Below are positions 48,561 to 60,400 of a DNA stretch of 64,000 bases, in pieces. The translations under genes were made by a program, and so were the position numbers. Source of the stretch: Klebsormidium nitens (taxonomy: Eukaryota; Streptophyta; Klebsormidiophyceae; Klebsormidiales; Klebsormidiaceae); contig DF237356.1 of the NCBI GenBank assembly GCA_000708835.1, positions 19,942 through 83,941 on the forward strand. Direction: 5' to 3'. Within the stretch, counting starts at the first letter, position 1; each line of letters opens with the position of its first letter. The notes below the pieces were generated by a model. That model saw only the letters and a list, made by a program, of their open reading frames with translations. It ran no database searches and had not been told where the DNA came from.

Positions 48561-49020
48561 GCGGTAGTGCGGTTCGATTTCAGACTTTGCAATCGTATGC
48601 TGAACTGGCAGATTTCTTGAATTTGCTTGCCTTGAGCATGAAGTCCTAACGGTCTTGCGCCTGTCGACTCGGTTATATAGATCACATATGATACACATGT
48701 CGGCTGCGCGGAGCGGGTCCAAATTATTGTTGCTCCATAATAGGGTAGCTAAGCGAGAATAGGATCGTACATAATCCAGGAAACACATCAATTGGTATCT
48801 CAGGAGGCAATGGCCTCAGAATAAAAATGCAGAAGGAGATTTGGAATGCTCTATGCATGCGAGCTTAGTTGCTCGGAGTGACGTCATGATACTTCAGATA
48901 TAGACCAAAACACACGCCCCTCTTCTTGATTGCTAAGACCTGAGTGGAAAACCAAACGGGGAAAAGGGTTTCGTTCGTTCGACTTTCAGCCCTTCATCCG
49001 TCCGTTAGGACTCTCATTCC

Positions 49021-52000
49021 CTACTCGGCAAGATTGACTGTGTACAGAACCTGTCCCCGTGATCGCACCTCTGCTGAGACGAAGTGCTCGCAGAAGCTAA
49101 CGTGGTATGTGCTATGGACCAGCCGGTCGCGTACCGCAGGCCCCCCTACATTCCGGAAGTCCACAACTATCCAGGCCTTGAGCACTCCATCATTGATGAG
49201 CGGCCAGTAGCGCCCACCGGGTTGGAAGCTGCAAACCAAATTACAGGCTTGATGTCTTGAGCGAGATCGGATCCGTAACAAGATGTCTCTTAATGTTAAG
49301 AACCGCAGACACGCACCGCTTTCAGTGGGCTGCCAAGCGCGATGCCAATCTGCTGATGAGGATCTATAAGACAACCCTTGTTGCCAAAGGCCTCTTGCTC
49401 CTCGAAATTGTCGGTCAGCGCTCAAAAGCAACTTCAAGTTATTTTTATGAAGCAAAAAAGGAAAGGGGAAGGCATTGCACGCACCGAGCCTCGTGTTCCG
49501 CCAAGCCCCGGCCATCCACAAGGGCCTCGAATGCCCATCCCTGGGGCATCACAACCTTGTCGACATACGCCTTCAGCCCGTAGCGGATGCCGACGCCGGG
49601 CGAGATGCTGGCCTCCGATGGTAGTAGCGTATGTGCAGCCCTGTAGGAATGAGAAAAAGGAGCGGACGACCTGAAACAAATGTAAAGAAGATCCTTCAAC
49701 ATGAGAGCATGCAACCTGACTCTTGGATAACCAACAGCAATAACCAACAGCAAGGTATACAGATCTGCTTGCAAGAAGGTCAGGCTCATGAGGGGGGTCA
49801 GCACAGACGAAGCTTCTCAAGACGTCAACCGCCTGGGCCCATCCAAACACGCGAAAACATGCTGACTTTGAGCCTTAAAGGACGTCACGTTCCATAAGTT
49901 CGAGTTGCTGGTGCTATCTTACCGGTACAATTCCACATCAAACTGCGCTTCGTGGATGTCCCCCGTTTTGCTTGTGTTCAGACTCCTTTCCAGGCTCGAC
50001 CTCGACATCCTTGACACAACCTGCCTCAAAAAGACCTCGATGTCCTGGGGCATGTGCTGTGCTGCAGCGTAACGCGCGCGGAAGTAGTACGTGGTATACA
50101 CCTCGCGGTGTAGACCACTCGGGAACTCGATCTTCCCGAGGACGACATTCTCATGTAGGTAGCCCTTGCGGACCAGAGCGCGTGCAACTTCCGTCAGGGC
50201 CGGCCTCCGGCTTTGCAAGCCCGCAAAAGACACCTGAATGGAAAAGAGATATGACAAGGTTTAAGATGAACCAGGTTTTGATGACTTTCAACCCGGCATC
50301 ATCGCATATTACTTAACATCAGATACCAGCTTATTCCCTGGTTAGTGCAGATTTACATCAGTTACCAACTTCATGCAAGGTATCGCATGACCAGAGCGAA
50401 GCGGGCAGCACATGCTGCCTACACAGATCGTCACAAAGAATGTCAGTAGCGCAACTTGATGCTGAGGGGTTGAGTCCAATAACATGCCGTTTTACTTGCT
50501 TTCTAATTGCCAAGGCAGCTTTCTGGTCGTTTGTATCATACCCCGCCTTTGAGCATCCCACCAGAAGGCCTGAATATGAACTCCAGATCAGATTGAACCC
50601 TCAGTCATAAGTGTGCCCCTGGGCAAGAATCAAGAGTTTGGGCGTGCAAAAAAGAACAGCTTGTGAAGCATTGTAAATCCACAAGCCCCCCAACTTGTAT
50701 CGATGAGACTCAGCATCACTCACCGGGCCACTTCCGCTTAGAAGCTCGTCCAAGAGGTCCCACATGATGGGCGTATAGTCGTCGCTTCTGCAGGGGTGAT
50801 GAAAGTGGTCAGATCAGAAGCTGGTCTTCCTATACTCTCTCAGAAGAAGGGCAACACTGTCCGCAGCTTGAGGTAGATGAAAATAAGAATCAGCTTCAGG
50901 ACAAAAGAAAGAACTGCTTCAAAACCTATATGAGTTCTGCACCTTAAGGTCGTAAAGGAGAGCAACCAATGATGAGATGAACATTGATCTCAACAATTTT
51001 GCCCGGGCTGTCAGGTGCAAGCACAAAAATAAAGATGCTTCTTCTTGGCACACATCTCTTTCAGGTCCAGCCTTCATCACGGAGTGCACACACGACTGAG
51101 AAACTGCCTCCGACGTTTTCAAAGGACCAAATTTCTAAAAAAGAAGTCAGAATGCTTCTGAAAGACCAAGAAAGAAGGTAGTACCGTGGAAAAGTTCTCC
51201 CGTCCGCAAGACTTTCAACGAACGTGGGCCTGGAGAGGTAGAACAATGTCTTCTCTTGCCACTCAGCAGCGTCTGAGCAGCTGCTCGGAGACAGGCGGAC
51301 TCGGAGATGGTCCATGATGAGCATAGTGATGCCAGGGAGGAGCTCTGCTGCCTCAGCGACCATCTCCTTCAGCTCCCCGAGTGAGCCCTTCTCGAACCCC
51401 AGCAGCCTCTCATACTGCTCAAAGAGCTCGAGAAACTCTAACTCGGTGAACTGAAGGGCGATGTCGGTTGGGAGCGTGCGCCTGCAGTAGGCCAATATCA
51501 GATTGTGCCTGCAATAATCTCAGCTCATGAAGTTGCTGACATATTACTGACAGCAATGATACACTGAACTGCCCCCTCTAATCCGTGCTTGTCGACAGGG
51601 ACATCCAACTGTACATATTCAATGTCGAATTGAACTACTGGTCAAAGAAGAAAGGGAATACTCGCTTCTGGAGGTCCTGAACAAAGAACGAAAACATAAG
51701 CTGCACAGAGTACGCAAAGAACCTGGAGGCACCATTTCTCAGCATGTCTATGAATCTCTTCCAAAAACATCATTGAAGGTACCAGTCAGGAGATCCTTAA
51801 CGTTGAGCGCTTCTGATAGAGCATACAGAAGGGATTGATTACCTCATCGCCACCCGGTTGTCTGCCCCTATAGTGATTGGAGATGCTACGGCACTTTGAG
51901 CTGTCGAACCCCTTGACGCCGCCACCACAATGTCGACGGAGTGTCCATTAGAGGGCAGCAGCCCTTTCAGGTTGTCCCAAAACTCAAGATCGCTGGCATA

Positions 52001-52480
52001 GATGACGTGCGCTTCATCAAAAATTAGCATCTTTCTTCTGATCACGAGCGGATTTGCACTCTTTGTGGGGCTCGGCTCTGGGGACGTGAGCAGATCCTCC
52101 AGGGACATTCCCGTGACCCGGAACACAAAGTCCGCCAGAGATTCATTTCTTCTTTTCCTGGCGCAATTTATATACAAGACAAACGCGTTATCGTACTCTT
52201 GCCGCTTGCGTGCCCTGCCATAAATCAGCTGGCAGGTGGCCGTCTTGCCCATCCGAGGGACTGCAACTATCCACAAGAGCTTGACTCGCTGCACCTTAGC
52301 AATTAGGGCATCAATAGTTGCAGTTCTATACGTAAATAGCCCTTGTTGTATCCGCCCATATGCTCCATCAGCTTCGTTTCCTGCTAACTGAGTAACACCA
52401 AAATCAAAATCTGCATGCACATGAGCCGCCATTCCACACTCTGCTAAGCGCGCCCACAGTGAGCTAGAGTAATGGTGCAC
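49021..52480 (-). CDS. Crinkler-type P-loop NTPase with PD-(D/E)XK nuclease-like domain
   Basis: Exons in order are 52480-51843, 51508-51185, 50787-50724, 50233-49923, 49640-49485 and 49228-49021. Phases close and give about 566 aa. Residues 72-80 (VAVPRMGKT) form a Walker A motif and 151-158 (MLIFDEAH) a Walker B. FTELEFLELFEQYERLLG and a helical region follow, as in the CRN/Crinkler NTPase family. The C-terminus has SPGVGIRYGLKAYVDK, WAFEALVDGRGLAEHEARF, then GGRYWPLINDGVLKAWIVVD and FRN. This D...ExL...H/RF...DFR pattern is the restriction-endonuclease-like domain linked to the same NTPases in oomycete, fungal and other eukaryotic CR proteins. No N-terminal CRN header or signal peptide is visible. 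Such genes are described as effector or transposon-derived selfish components; activity here is untested. The gene is intact, and it lies between two copies of a segmental duplication. Confidence 0.85.
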
Positions 52481-52718
52481 TTGAGCAGATCAAGTCAGCA
52501 AGCCGAATGAAGTTCCGGCCACTCAGAGGCCGCCATGTCATACCCCCCTCGGCAGACCGGCCATGCCCAGCACTTTTAAGGTTTTGGTACCGTCGTTCTT
52601 GCATCACCTGTTTGAACGGAAGCAAGTCGGCGATACATACCGATGAAATGACAAGCATGGACCAGTCGATTGTACTCATTCACCTCTGTAAACAAGTTGA
52701 TACCGATTCTCCGTGCAG

Positions 52719-53387
52719 ATGACTCAGGCCGCACGACTCGGCGCCGCGAAGCAGAAGCGGCGACTGTACCAACAGATACTGCCCAACCCCCTCACGGCCC
52801 CCAACAGCTAAAACCCTCCCACCGAGGCGCCTCCCGTTACGGGGCGCCAGTCCCCATTTGAATCACAGAACGGTTTAGGCGCACAGAACCAGACTGCAGT
52901 AGACGCGCGGTCCAACCGTCTCCGATCAGCGACTGCCCACATGACTGTTTCTAACCCCAACGGACATCGAACAGCAACGGCACCCCCTGACGGTCCACAA
53001 GCGGGCGACGGGCCCCTCGGAGAGAGCAGCCCCAACGTCGCCCACTGGGGCTTTGGTAGCCAAGCGCCAAGCGGCGCCGTTCCCGGCGACCGGAGGAAGC
53101 GTTCCGGGTCTTTTACTGGTCTGCAGCAGGTCGCCGACATTCTGGGCCCGCAGTCCGAGACGCCTTCCGGACGACGGATCTTGGGCAGTTTGATTCATAC
53201 TGTGTCACCGGCGCCGCAAGTTCCGGACCAATCAGACGCAAGGGATCCCCCGAAGAAGTCAAAAGAACGTGTGAAGAGCCCGGCGAAAGGAGGCAAGGCG
53301 GGCCCGGAAGCACGGACGGGCTCCCAGCAGGGGAGATGGGGAGATGAGGGCGGGTGGACATTTAGACAAGGAGAATTATAGGTTATG
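52719..53387 (+). pseudogene. Duplicated last exon of kinesin-4, broken
   Basis: This is an extra copy of kinesin exon 21 (46099-46764), preceded by the same ccgtgcag acceptor but by none of the other kinesin exons. It reads in frame for 30 codons and then hits TAA at 52809-52811, where the parent has GAA. Beyond that point the original frame remains mostly open, for example [20 protein letters not shown] and [18 protein letters not shown], and ends near the same place. In the part I compared by eye (about 270 bases from 46381) it differs from the parent at roughly one base in twelve. Confidence 0.85.
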
Positions 53388-55327
53388 AGGATCCAGAACG
53401 GCATACCGTTGACCAGGTGATGACGTGAAAGTTTCTTTAATCGGCAGGTTGTTTCTGAGGACATTTCGAGCTTTAGTAAAATTGGTTGAATCTTTTGAAT
53501 CCTGGCCAGAGGACCTTACTGAAATCAGTTTCGATGGAACGACAGGCCAATGAAAGTTATAACGGCATGAGTCAGTGAACCTTATGAAAGTGGAAGTTAG
53601 GTTCTTCCATCTGTATCAGGTAGAAAGCTCTCTGTTTTTTGGATCAAGGAACACAGTCTTTGGACGAGAGGGTCAAAACTATGCAGATGTCACTCGACTC
53701 GTCAATTTTACCACTTCTTTCTCATGACGCTCGCGTTCAAGCCAGGTGTATTCCTACCAGCATGCATACCACTTGCAATCTCAGTGTGCTGCAGCTTATC
53801 ACATTGAACGTGGAAATCCCAATGCACCAATGAAGGTGTCCTTGATTAAAATTATGCACTGTGATAGGTGCGATGTCCGCATGACGTCTGCGCCAGCATC
53901 ATTATGACGGCAAGCCCCTGTATGTTGCATGTGACAAATAGAATATGCTCTAAACAAGCAATAATGCATATAGATATCAATCGCCCAATGAATGATTGTC
54001 TTCAATGCAAATTGTTGGACTACCGTCGTCTTTTGCAGCTTATTGAAGAAATATCGACTGTGAAAACGTGCTTGAGTGCCGATGCATGACGTATGCATCA
54101 CGATGCGTTTCGTCCAGAGGTATGTAGCGGCCGCCCGCCTGAGTTAAGCGCAAATCCAACGGGAATTCGCCAATCCTGGTCATTTACAAAGCAGACAGGA
54201 CGGCTGGAGGGAGGACATGGACTCCCGCGGGCAACCTTCGTGAGCCCCCTTGTCTATAATCTCAGGGAATCGCGGCGGCTGACCCTGACGGAGAGACCTT
54301 TTTCGGACTTTCGGACCTTCGACTCGTAGCTGGTCATAGCTGAATTTGAACTGACCAACCGGAAGCCCTCCTTCCATTTATTCAGACAGGGTCATGATGA
54401 CGGTACACCATTTGCGTGCACACGGTGAAACTACAAACCGGCGTAACAGCATGTCAGTCGATCTTTCTTAATCATACACCCAAGGCTCTGATGATTGCCC
54501 AGATGGCGCCGTGGTCTGATCAGGTAGAATTGCATGCCATGCGGATTTGCCCTGTGCATCAATGATCATGGCATCATTGTCACTCAGTACAAGTCCCAGC
54601 ACTTGGCCAGAGATTCAACAGATGTCTGTGTATAATGGAATCATCACATTGGTTGCTTCCTTGTGCAACCTGTACCCATCCTAAATGACATGAATCCGCT
54701 TTGGCAGATTATAAGACCAAAGGCCCATTTCAATGCGGATGCTTTTGCTACGCTACATGCGGAGCATAGTACCGCTCTACAGAACTCTATGTAAGTAGCT
54801 TTCTGTCAGATACTGCGGGCCGCATGTCAGCCTTTGAACAGTGTCCGAGTCAGCTGCATGGGCTTAGTGCTCGACCATCTTAAAGGACGCAGAACTTGAG
54901 TGCAAATTCGCATCAAGTATCCTGAGTACTACCTATATGGTCTTCAACGCAATGGCACTCAGTGGGCACTCATTCCCGGGCAGGCTGCCTTCACTCTCAG
55001 TTTGTTTCGGGGCGGACGCTCATGGGTGGGAAGGAGAGCTGAGAAGACCAGTTGCGCAGGACGGGCGCACTTGAGACCACTGCTCAATCCGGTAGCACTT
55101 GATGACTTGATAGGATCAAAGAGTAGGATTACACGATGCACGAGCCATGCAGAAGCTGAGTCCCTCCGCTCCATCTGATGTCAGGATCCATGACGGAGCT
55201 TGGAGTCATGAAAGAAAGGCGGCTTTTGAGCCGCGCTGTATAGAAGTTCGAGATTGAGCTGTGATGGACAGATACGAAGAATGTAGTGAACCAGGCTTGT
55301 CTTGGGCTTGGATTTCCGCGGTGGAAG

Positions 55328-55425
55328 CAGTTTCCGCATGTTTCCGCGGGGCTTCCGCGGGGCTTCCGCGCTGCTTCCGCAGCGGGTCCGCGTCTCTGCA
55401 GACTTTCCACTATGCTTCCGCTGTC
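55328..55425. repeat. Short GC-rich tandem repeats (gcttccgcggg)
   Basis: Successive units tttccgcatg, tttccgcggg, gcttccgcgg, ggcttccgcg, ctgcttccgc and tgcttccgc recur every 10-14 bases. The run lies in the extra sequence that makes segmental copy B longer than copy A. It is a low-complexity expansion of no evident function. Confidence 0.65.
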
Positions 55426-55580
55426 ATCATAGCCCTCATGTTTCTAGCGTATTATGTAACTTTTCGTATGCTTTGAACATCCTTCCGCGCACCAGATCCG
55501 CATGGAATTCCGCACGCTCTTGAACCTCGACAACCTCGAGTAAGCAGACAAGCCCGGCCCGGATCTGGCGTGCATTAGGC

Positions 55581-57436
55581 GTCGATGTGACCAGAACGGG
55601 ATAGCTTTTCACTTTTTCATGTGTTGCTCGCCCGGCCCGTTAACGTTGCTCGTCACTAGGCTAGCGGCCGCCGCATTGAAGAACATGGCGGGCCTTTTCT
55701 AAAACATTGCACATATGTAAGTCGTTTGATACCTCGCTCAATTCATCCATCCATTCATTCATGTCTTGCGCATTGAATTGCCAGCCTCGAAGGTAATCCG
55801 CCAACTTGACCTCCCCTTGACCTCGCAGGCATCACTGCTTTTGCGACCTGAGTCCTGACTCGTTATGACCGCCAGGTCCCGTGACCGTTGGATCAACCTT
55901 TCAGGGAGATCTTGAATATGCTGTGCCGTCCGATGGGGTCCTACTTTACATGCTATCAAATCGTGCCAAGTGGCAGCTTCGGAGCTGACGGCGCTCCCCA
56001 GCTTTCAATGAAATGGTGCCACGTATCAGAGCTTTCACCGACATCAGGACTAATCAGGCTGGTAACAAATAATGGCGGCTTGGCTCAGGAGTCAGGGCTG
56101 GTATCAAAATTCAGAACCTACCTAGACATTCTCCCCTTATCTCCTGATCTACATGCTTCGCTCTCAACCTTCTTCTCGCGTTGTGTGGATCAGCTGCGCC
56201 AGAGAGCTGATCAATTGAGGTGTGCTTCGCTTGCAGCCCGCCGGCATGGCGGCCTCTGCTCTAGCTCGGGCCGCAGCTCCCTCTTTATTTTGTGTCAGTG
56301 GCAACAAGACCAGTGAGAGAAAGGGGGCGTTCCATTCTCAGTGTAGAGTTAAATCGCTTCAATCAGGTTGGGGAACCGATTGTGCAGCGCAAAGGTGAGT
56401 TGACAAGCCATTACGGCGAGCTGAATCTATGCATGCCCTTGGGCCCAGCTGTTTTTGAGTATCTTTGTGGAGTGTCTTTGTCTTAAAGGAAGGTCGGATT
56501 TACTATCACCTTAGAGACAACGTGAAGACAGATAGAAGGAAGAAAGGAAGGACATTGACTTTGTAAACATGGCCTACAGAGCATGTGTCAGACAGTGACA
56601 GTACTACTGTCAGGACTTCTCAGGAATGCGCCACAACTGATGCCGTTATGCAAGGCCAGGCTGACTTATCGAATTGATCTTTCCACTACTCACTCGTAAA
56701 ACCACACAATCTGTGCCAGGTAGTGCGACATTGTTCATGTTGCAGATCAGTTCATGTTCAATGTGTTCCGCCTCTGCAAAGGTGGTGGTGTGGAAGCTAA
56801 CCATCCCATTTTGGATTTGCAGTTTGACTGCGAGGGCTTCCACCTTTACCACCGGTGTGCAGCTAGGAGCCACTCCATGCAGCTCTCTACGGTCACATGG
56901 TAGGTTCCTGCAGTGCACAATTCTACAGTCCCACTTCAACAACCGATAGTTTCAAAAGAACTTTTGAGGGACTGTCCCTGATCTGGACTGCTGTTTTGCA
57001 AAATCTTTGTGCTACTACCTTTGTCTGGGTGCGTTTGGTTTTCAAAATTCTGATTTTCCGAGTACATTGTTCTCATTTTCAAGAGCATTAGGCTCGTTCA
57101 GCTTTGACGCAGATGGTGATGTACTTGGTGAGCCGGTAGCTTCGTATGCAATACCAAATCAGTTCAAGCAAATTCTATCATTTTCCAACTAAAAGTTCCT
57201 GGCAGCATATTCTTTCATCATTAAACACGAACTTGCGCCAGTCAGCCGTAGTCCAGAGTCAGGACGTTTGTGCACCAGGGCTCTCAGGGCTTTATGATTT
57301 GCCATCTCTCAAGCTATGCATATCTTTCCTGAGCGTCGTTAAAGGCAACACCTTCGTAGAAGGAATTGGATAAAGGCAAGACAAATACAGATAGAAAAGC
57401 CGCGTGATCAGTCCCGGCGTTTCAATTTGTTTGCAG
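55581..57436. other. Stretch without a supported gene, upstream of PPK2
   Basis: The stretch should contain the promoter and missing first exon(s) of the PPK2 gene. The 142-codon frame at 55888-56316 and the 91-codon frame at 56674-56949 show no family resemblance and no convincing splice partners. Nothing else is recognised. Confidence 0.45.
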
Positions 57437-60400
57437 CACGCAATCCCCGCAGCATAACCTGCAAGGGGAATGACGACAACGGGCTTGTGCCGACCAAGGT
57501 GAAGAAGAAGGATAAGAAGAAGAAGAAGTACTTCAAGCGGGAGGATGTGATTGAGGCCGAGGAGGAGGGGGACCCTATCGGCGACCTGTTCCCACGGCCC
57601 AGCTGGGAAGGCATCAAGCGAAGCGTGAGTCTTTGTCAACTGAACCCCATGGTCTGATCTTGTGCTCCAGGCTTGTCTAGGACTGTCGGTGAGAATACTG
57701 TGGTGACATTGCGAAGATTCGAGGCGATTCATGGTTGAGGGGTTATGTTCCACTTTCAATATTTGAGTGGTGCAAAGGGGTCTGAAGAAATAAGGACTGC
57801 AAAGCTTCGATTGTCTGGTTGCACATTCAATCTGGGGTCCAGGAAAGCTTCTGCAAGGTGTGAAGGGGTCTTTGTTGTCTGGGGACACCTTATCACTCCC
57901 TTCTGAAGATGCTGCTGAAATCATTTGTAGACGAATCGTTGCTCGGATGCGTCAGAATAGGTGCTCGAATCATTGAAGGGGTCGCCGATTAGACTCTGCA
58001 ACAACAAAGAGTGGATGCACTCTGATTGAATTCTTGTAGCGGGCAGTGTCATAAACGTTAAGTGTTCACGTGAAGTCTAAATAGCCAATAACATAGAAGT
58101 TCGCCAATACGCAGGCGCACGTGTCGGACGACGCATTTGCAAAGCGGGAGAAGCCCCAGCCGGAGGACGGCAAGCGGCCGTACAAGTACAAGGAGGAGCT
58201 CGCGGAGCTGCAAGCGGAGCTAGTGAAGTTGCAGGAGTGGATCAAGCACAAGGGTGAGCGCGGGCTTTCCGAGAAAGAATTCCAAGGGCTTTGGGTTCAC
58301 AGAGTGCCCTGTCACGAGGTTTGGTGTTGTGTAAGAGAATGGCGAGTTTCCCGGATGTAGAGCTTGGATAGAACAAGGATTTCTTTGCCTAGTTCCGGAA
58401 CTTGAATTTGAGCAGCTGCAGGGGTGGGTTGATATCGAGGCTGAGCATTTACTCCATCTCTAAATTTCTTAAATGCAAGGGGACATTTCGCACACGCGTG
58501 AAGATTGTGATGCAAGAAGAGCTTTGCAGATTAACTCAACGTTTCGTTCAGCACGCATTACGGCTGGTGCGGAGTGATAAATGTCAAGGAGGCTCGATTT
58601 CAGGGACTCGGGCTCTAACTTCACAGATGGATAAGGAGGGCCCTGCTTGATCGACTCTTTAACTTGCGAGACTTTTCTTTCCGCTTACCTTAAACTTCTA
58701 TCTTGGAGGATGAGAGAGTCAGCATTCTTGCCCGTCACTCCAGAAACAGACGTTGTGAGTCAGCAGAAAGCCCAGGTATCAATCCGGGTCAGCCCCGTTT
58801 GAGTGAGCTGGCAAGTTTTCTCTGTGCCAACGATTGTTTAGCCTCCTTTTCCCGCCTCCTTATGTCCTCCTTATACTTACTCTTTGTTTTTCCTCTGCAG
58901 GCTTGCGTGTTGTGACCATTTTCGAGGGGCGCGACGCGGCTGGCAAGGGCGGCATCATCAGGCGTATCACGGAGCGCACGAGCCCCCGGACGGTCTCCGT
59001 CGCGGCGCTCGGCACGCCGTCCGATCGGGAGAAGACGCAGTGGTACTTCCAGGTGGGCTGAAGAGACTGTTCGTTTCTGGTCACCTTCTCTGGTCGACTG
59101 ATCAATCAGCTGTACCTTCTGCTGACGAGGAGATTCGATCTGTGCTTTTTCGACTGATCAATCAGCTGTACCTTCTGCTGACGAGGAGATTGGATCTGTT
59201 TGACATCCGTCCGACCGCAAAAAAGACGGAGTGGTGCTTTCAGGTGGGCGGAAGATAAGGCTAGCCTCCACGTCATTAGGCTGTGATGATTTGCCTGAAA
59301 ATCCAGCCGTGATCTGTATTTGAGATCTGTATTTGGCGGTTGGACTTTTCTCCATGCTCGTACGGCACGGCTACCAGCCAGAAGACGACGCAGTGGCGCT
59401 TTCAAGTGTGGGAGCTGGATGGTCTCTTGTTGGGGGTGGTGCTTCTTTCGCGGTTCAAGAAGCTGGTTGTGTCGATATTCCCTGAACGGCGAAATTCCGA
59501 TGTTTGTTTGGAACGACCACTGAGAAGAGGCATAAGCGATTTCGAGTGTGGTCGAGGGGGTTTTCAGGTCAGGTCCGACTCCGAAGTTGAAAGTATGTTG
59601 CATTCAGCGAGTGCTTCTTTCCGCACGCTTCGCTGCGCCGAAAAGGGTCTCTGTCTTTCCACCCTCCTCTTTCCCCTTTCAAAAGAAACGAGCCCGGTCA
59701 TGCTTACCCAGCATGGGCCCCAAAACGAAAGGGTGCGAAGAAGTGTTCATGCTTGGCGTCGTTTATACAACGGCAGCCACACAAAGCTTGAACGGGGTGT
59801 CGGTGCGATTCAGGACCACAAAGCTCCGCAAGCGGCCGCCTAGGGCGGAGTTGTCGAACGCATAGTTGCATTAATCATCAACAACTCGCAACGTTTCGCC
59901 ATCCAACTTCCTCTGTAGCTTTCGCAAAAGGTACTCAAATCGCAGATTCGAGATCATACGAAGAGCCTTCTGGTCAGACAAACCACGTTCGACACGATCG
60001 CAGGCTGGAATGAGTACGGCAGGTGCCTCGATTGCGAACCGTCTCAGCAGACCCGCGGTTTCTAGCCGACCTTCGATTCGAAACGTCGCATACGTGAGCT
60101 GCGTTTCCTCAACTCTCTCTGGATTTTCTGCGCAGCGGTACGTGCCACGTCTGCCGGCCGCTGGCGAGTGGATCATCTTCGATCGCAGCTGGTACAACAG
60201 GGCGGGAGTGGAGAAGGTGAGCTCGTTACGAATGAGTCGGCCTCCTTTTTGGAATGTTTTGGTAACCGAGAGCTACCAAAACGCACCGCTATGTCAGATT
60301 ATACCTGCTTATGCTTTCCAACGTGTGCGTGACGTGCCTAGCCATGGATCCTGGTGCCTCGATGATCATCGTGCAGCAATCAATAGATGCACCCGGATCA

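Larger units (their letters stand above)
52711..55580 (+). repeat. Segmental duplication, copy B (kinesin-tail pseudogene and flank)
   Basis: Homologous to 46091-48560. Matching landmarks include ggatcaaggaacacagtctt (53641), cacgagccatgcagaag (55138, compare cacgagccatgtagaag at 48331) and gacaacctcgagtaagc (55530). Copy B is about 0.4 kb longer, partly because of a GC-rich insertion near 55300-55500 that contains short tandem repeats. No other gene is visible in it. Confidence 0.88.

Noticed and set aside
49021-52480. STAND/NLR immune-receptor identity for the P-loop ATPase
   Set aside because: No NB-ARC signature motifs or LRR/TPR repeats; the C-terminal D...ExL...H/RF...DFR pattern fits the CR-type NTPase-REase family better.
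55888-56316. 142-codon forward frame upstream of PPK2
   Set aside because: No recognisable motif and no splice connection to PPK2 exons in phase. It could at most be part of a 5' exon, but nothing supports that.
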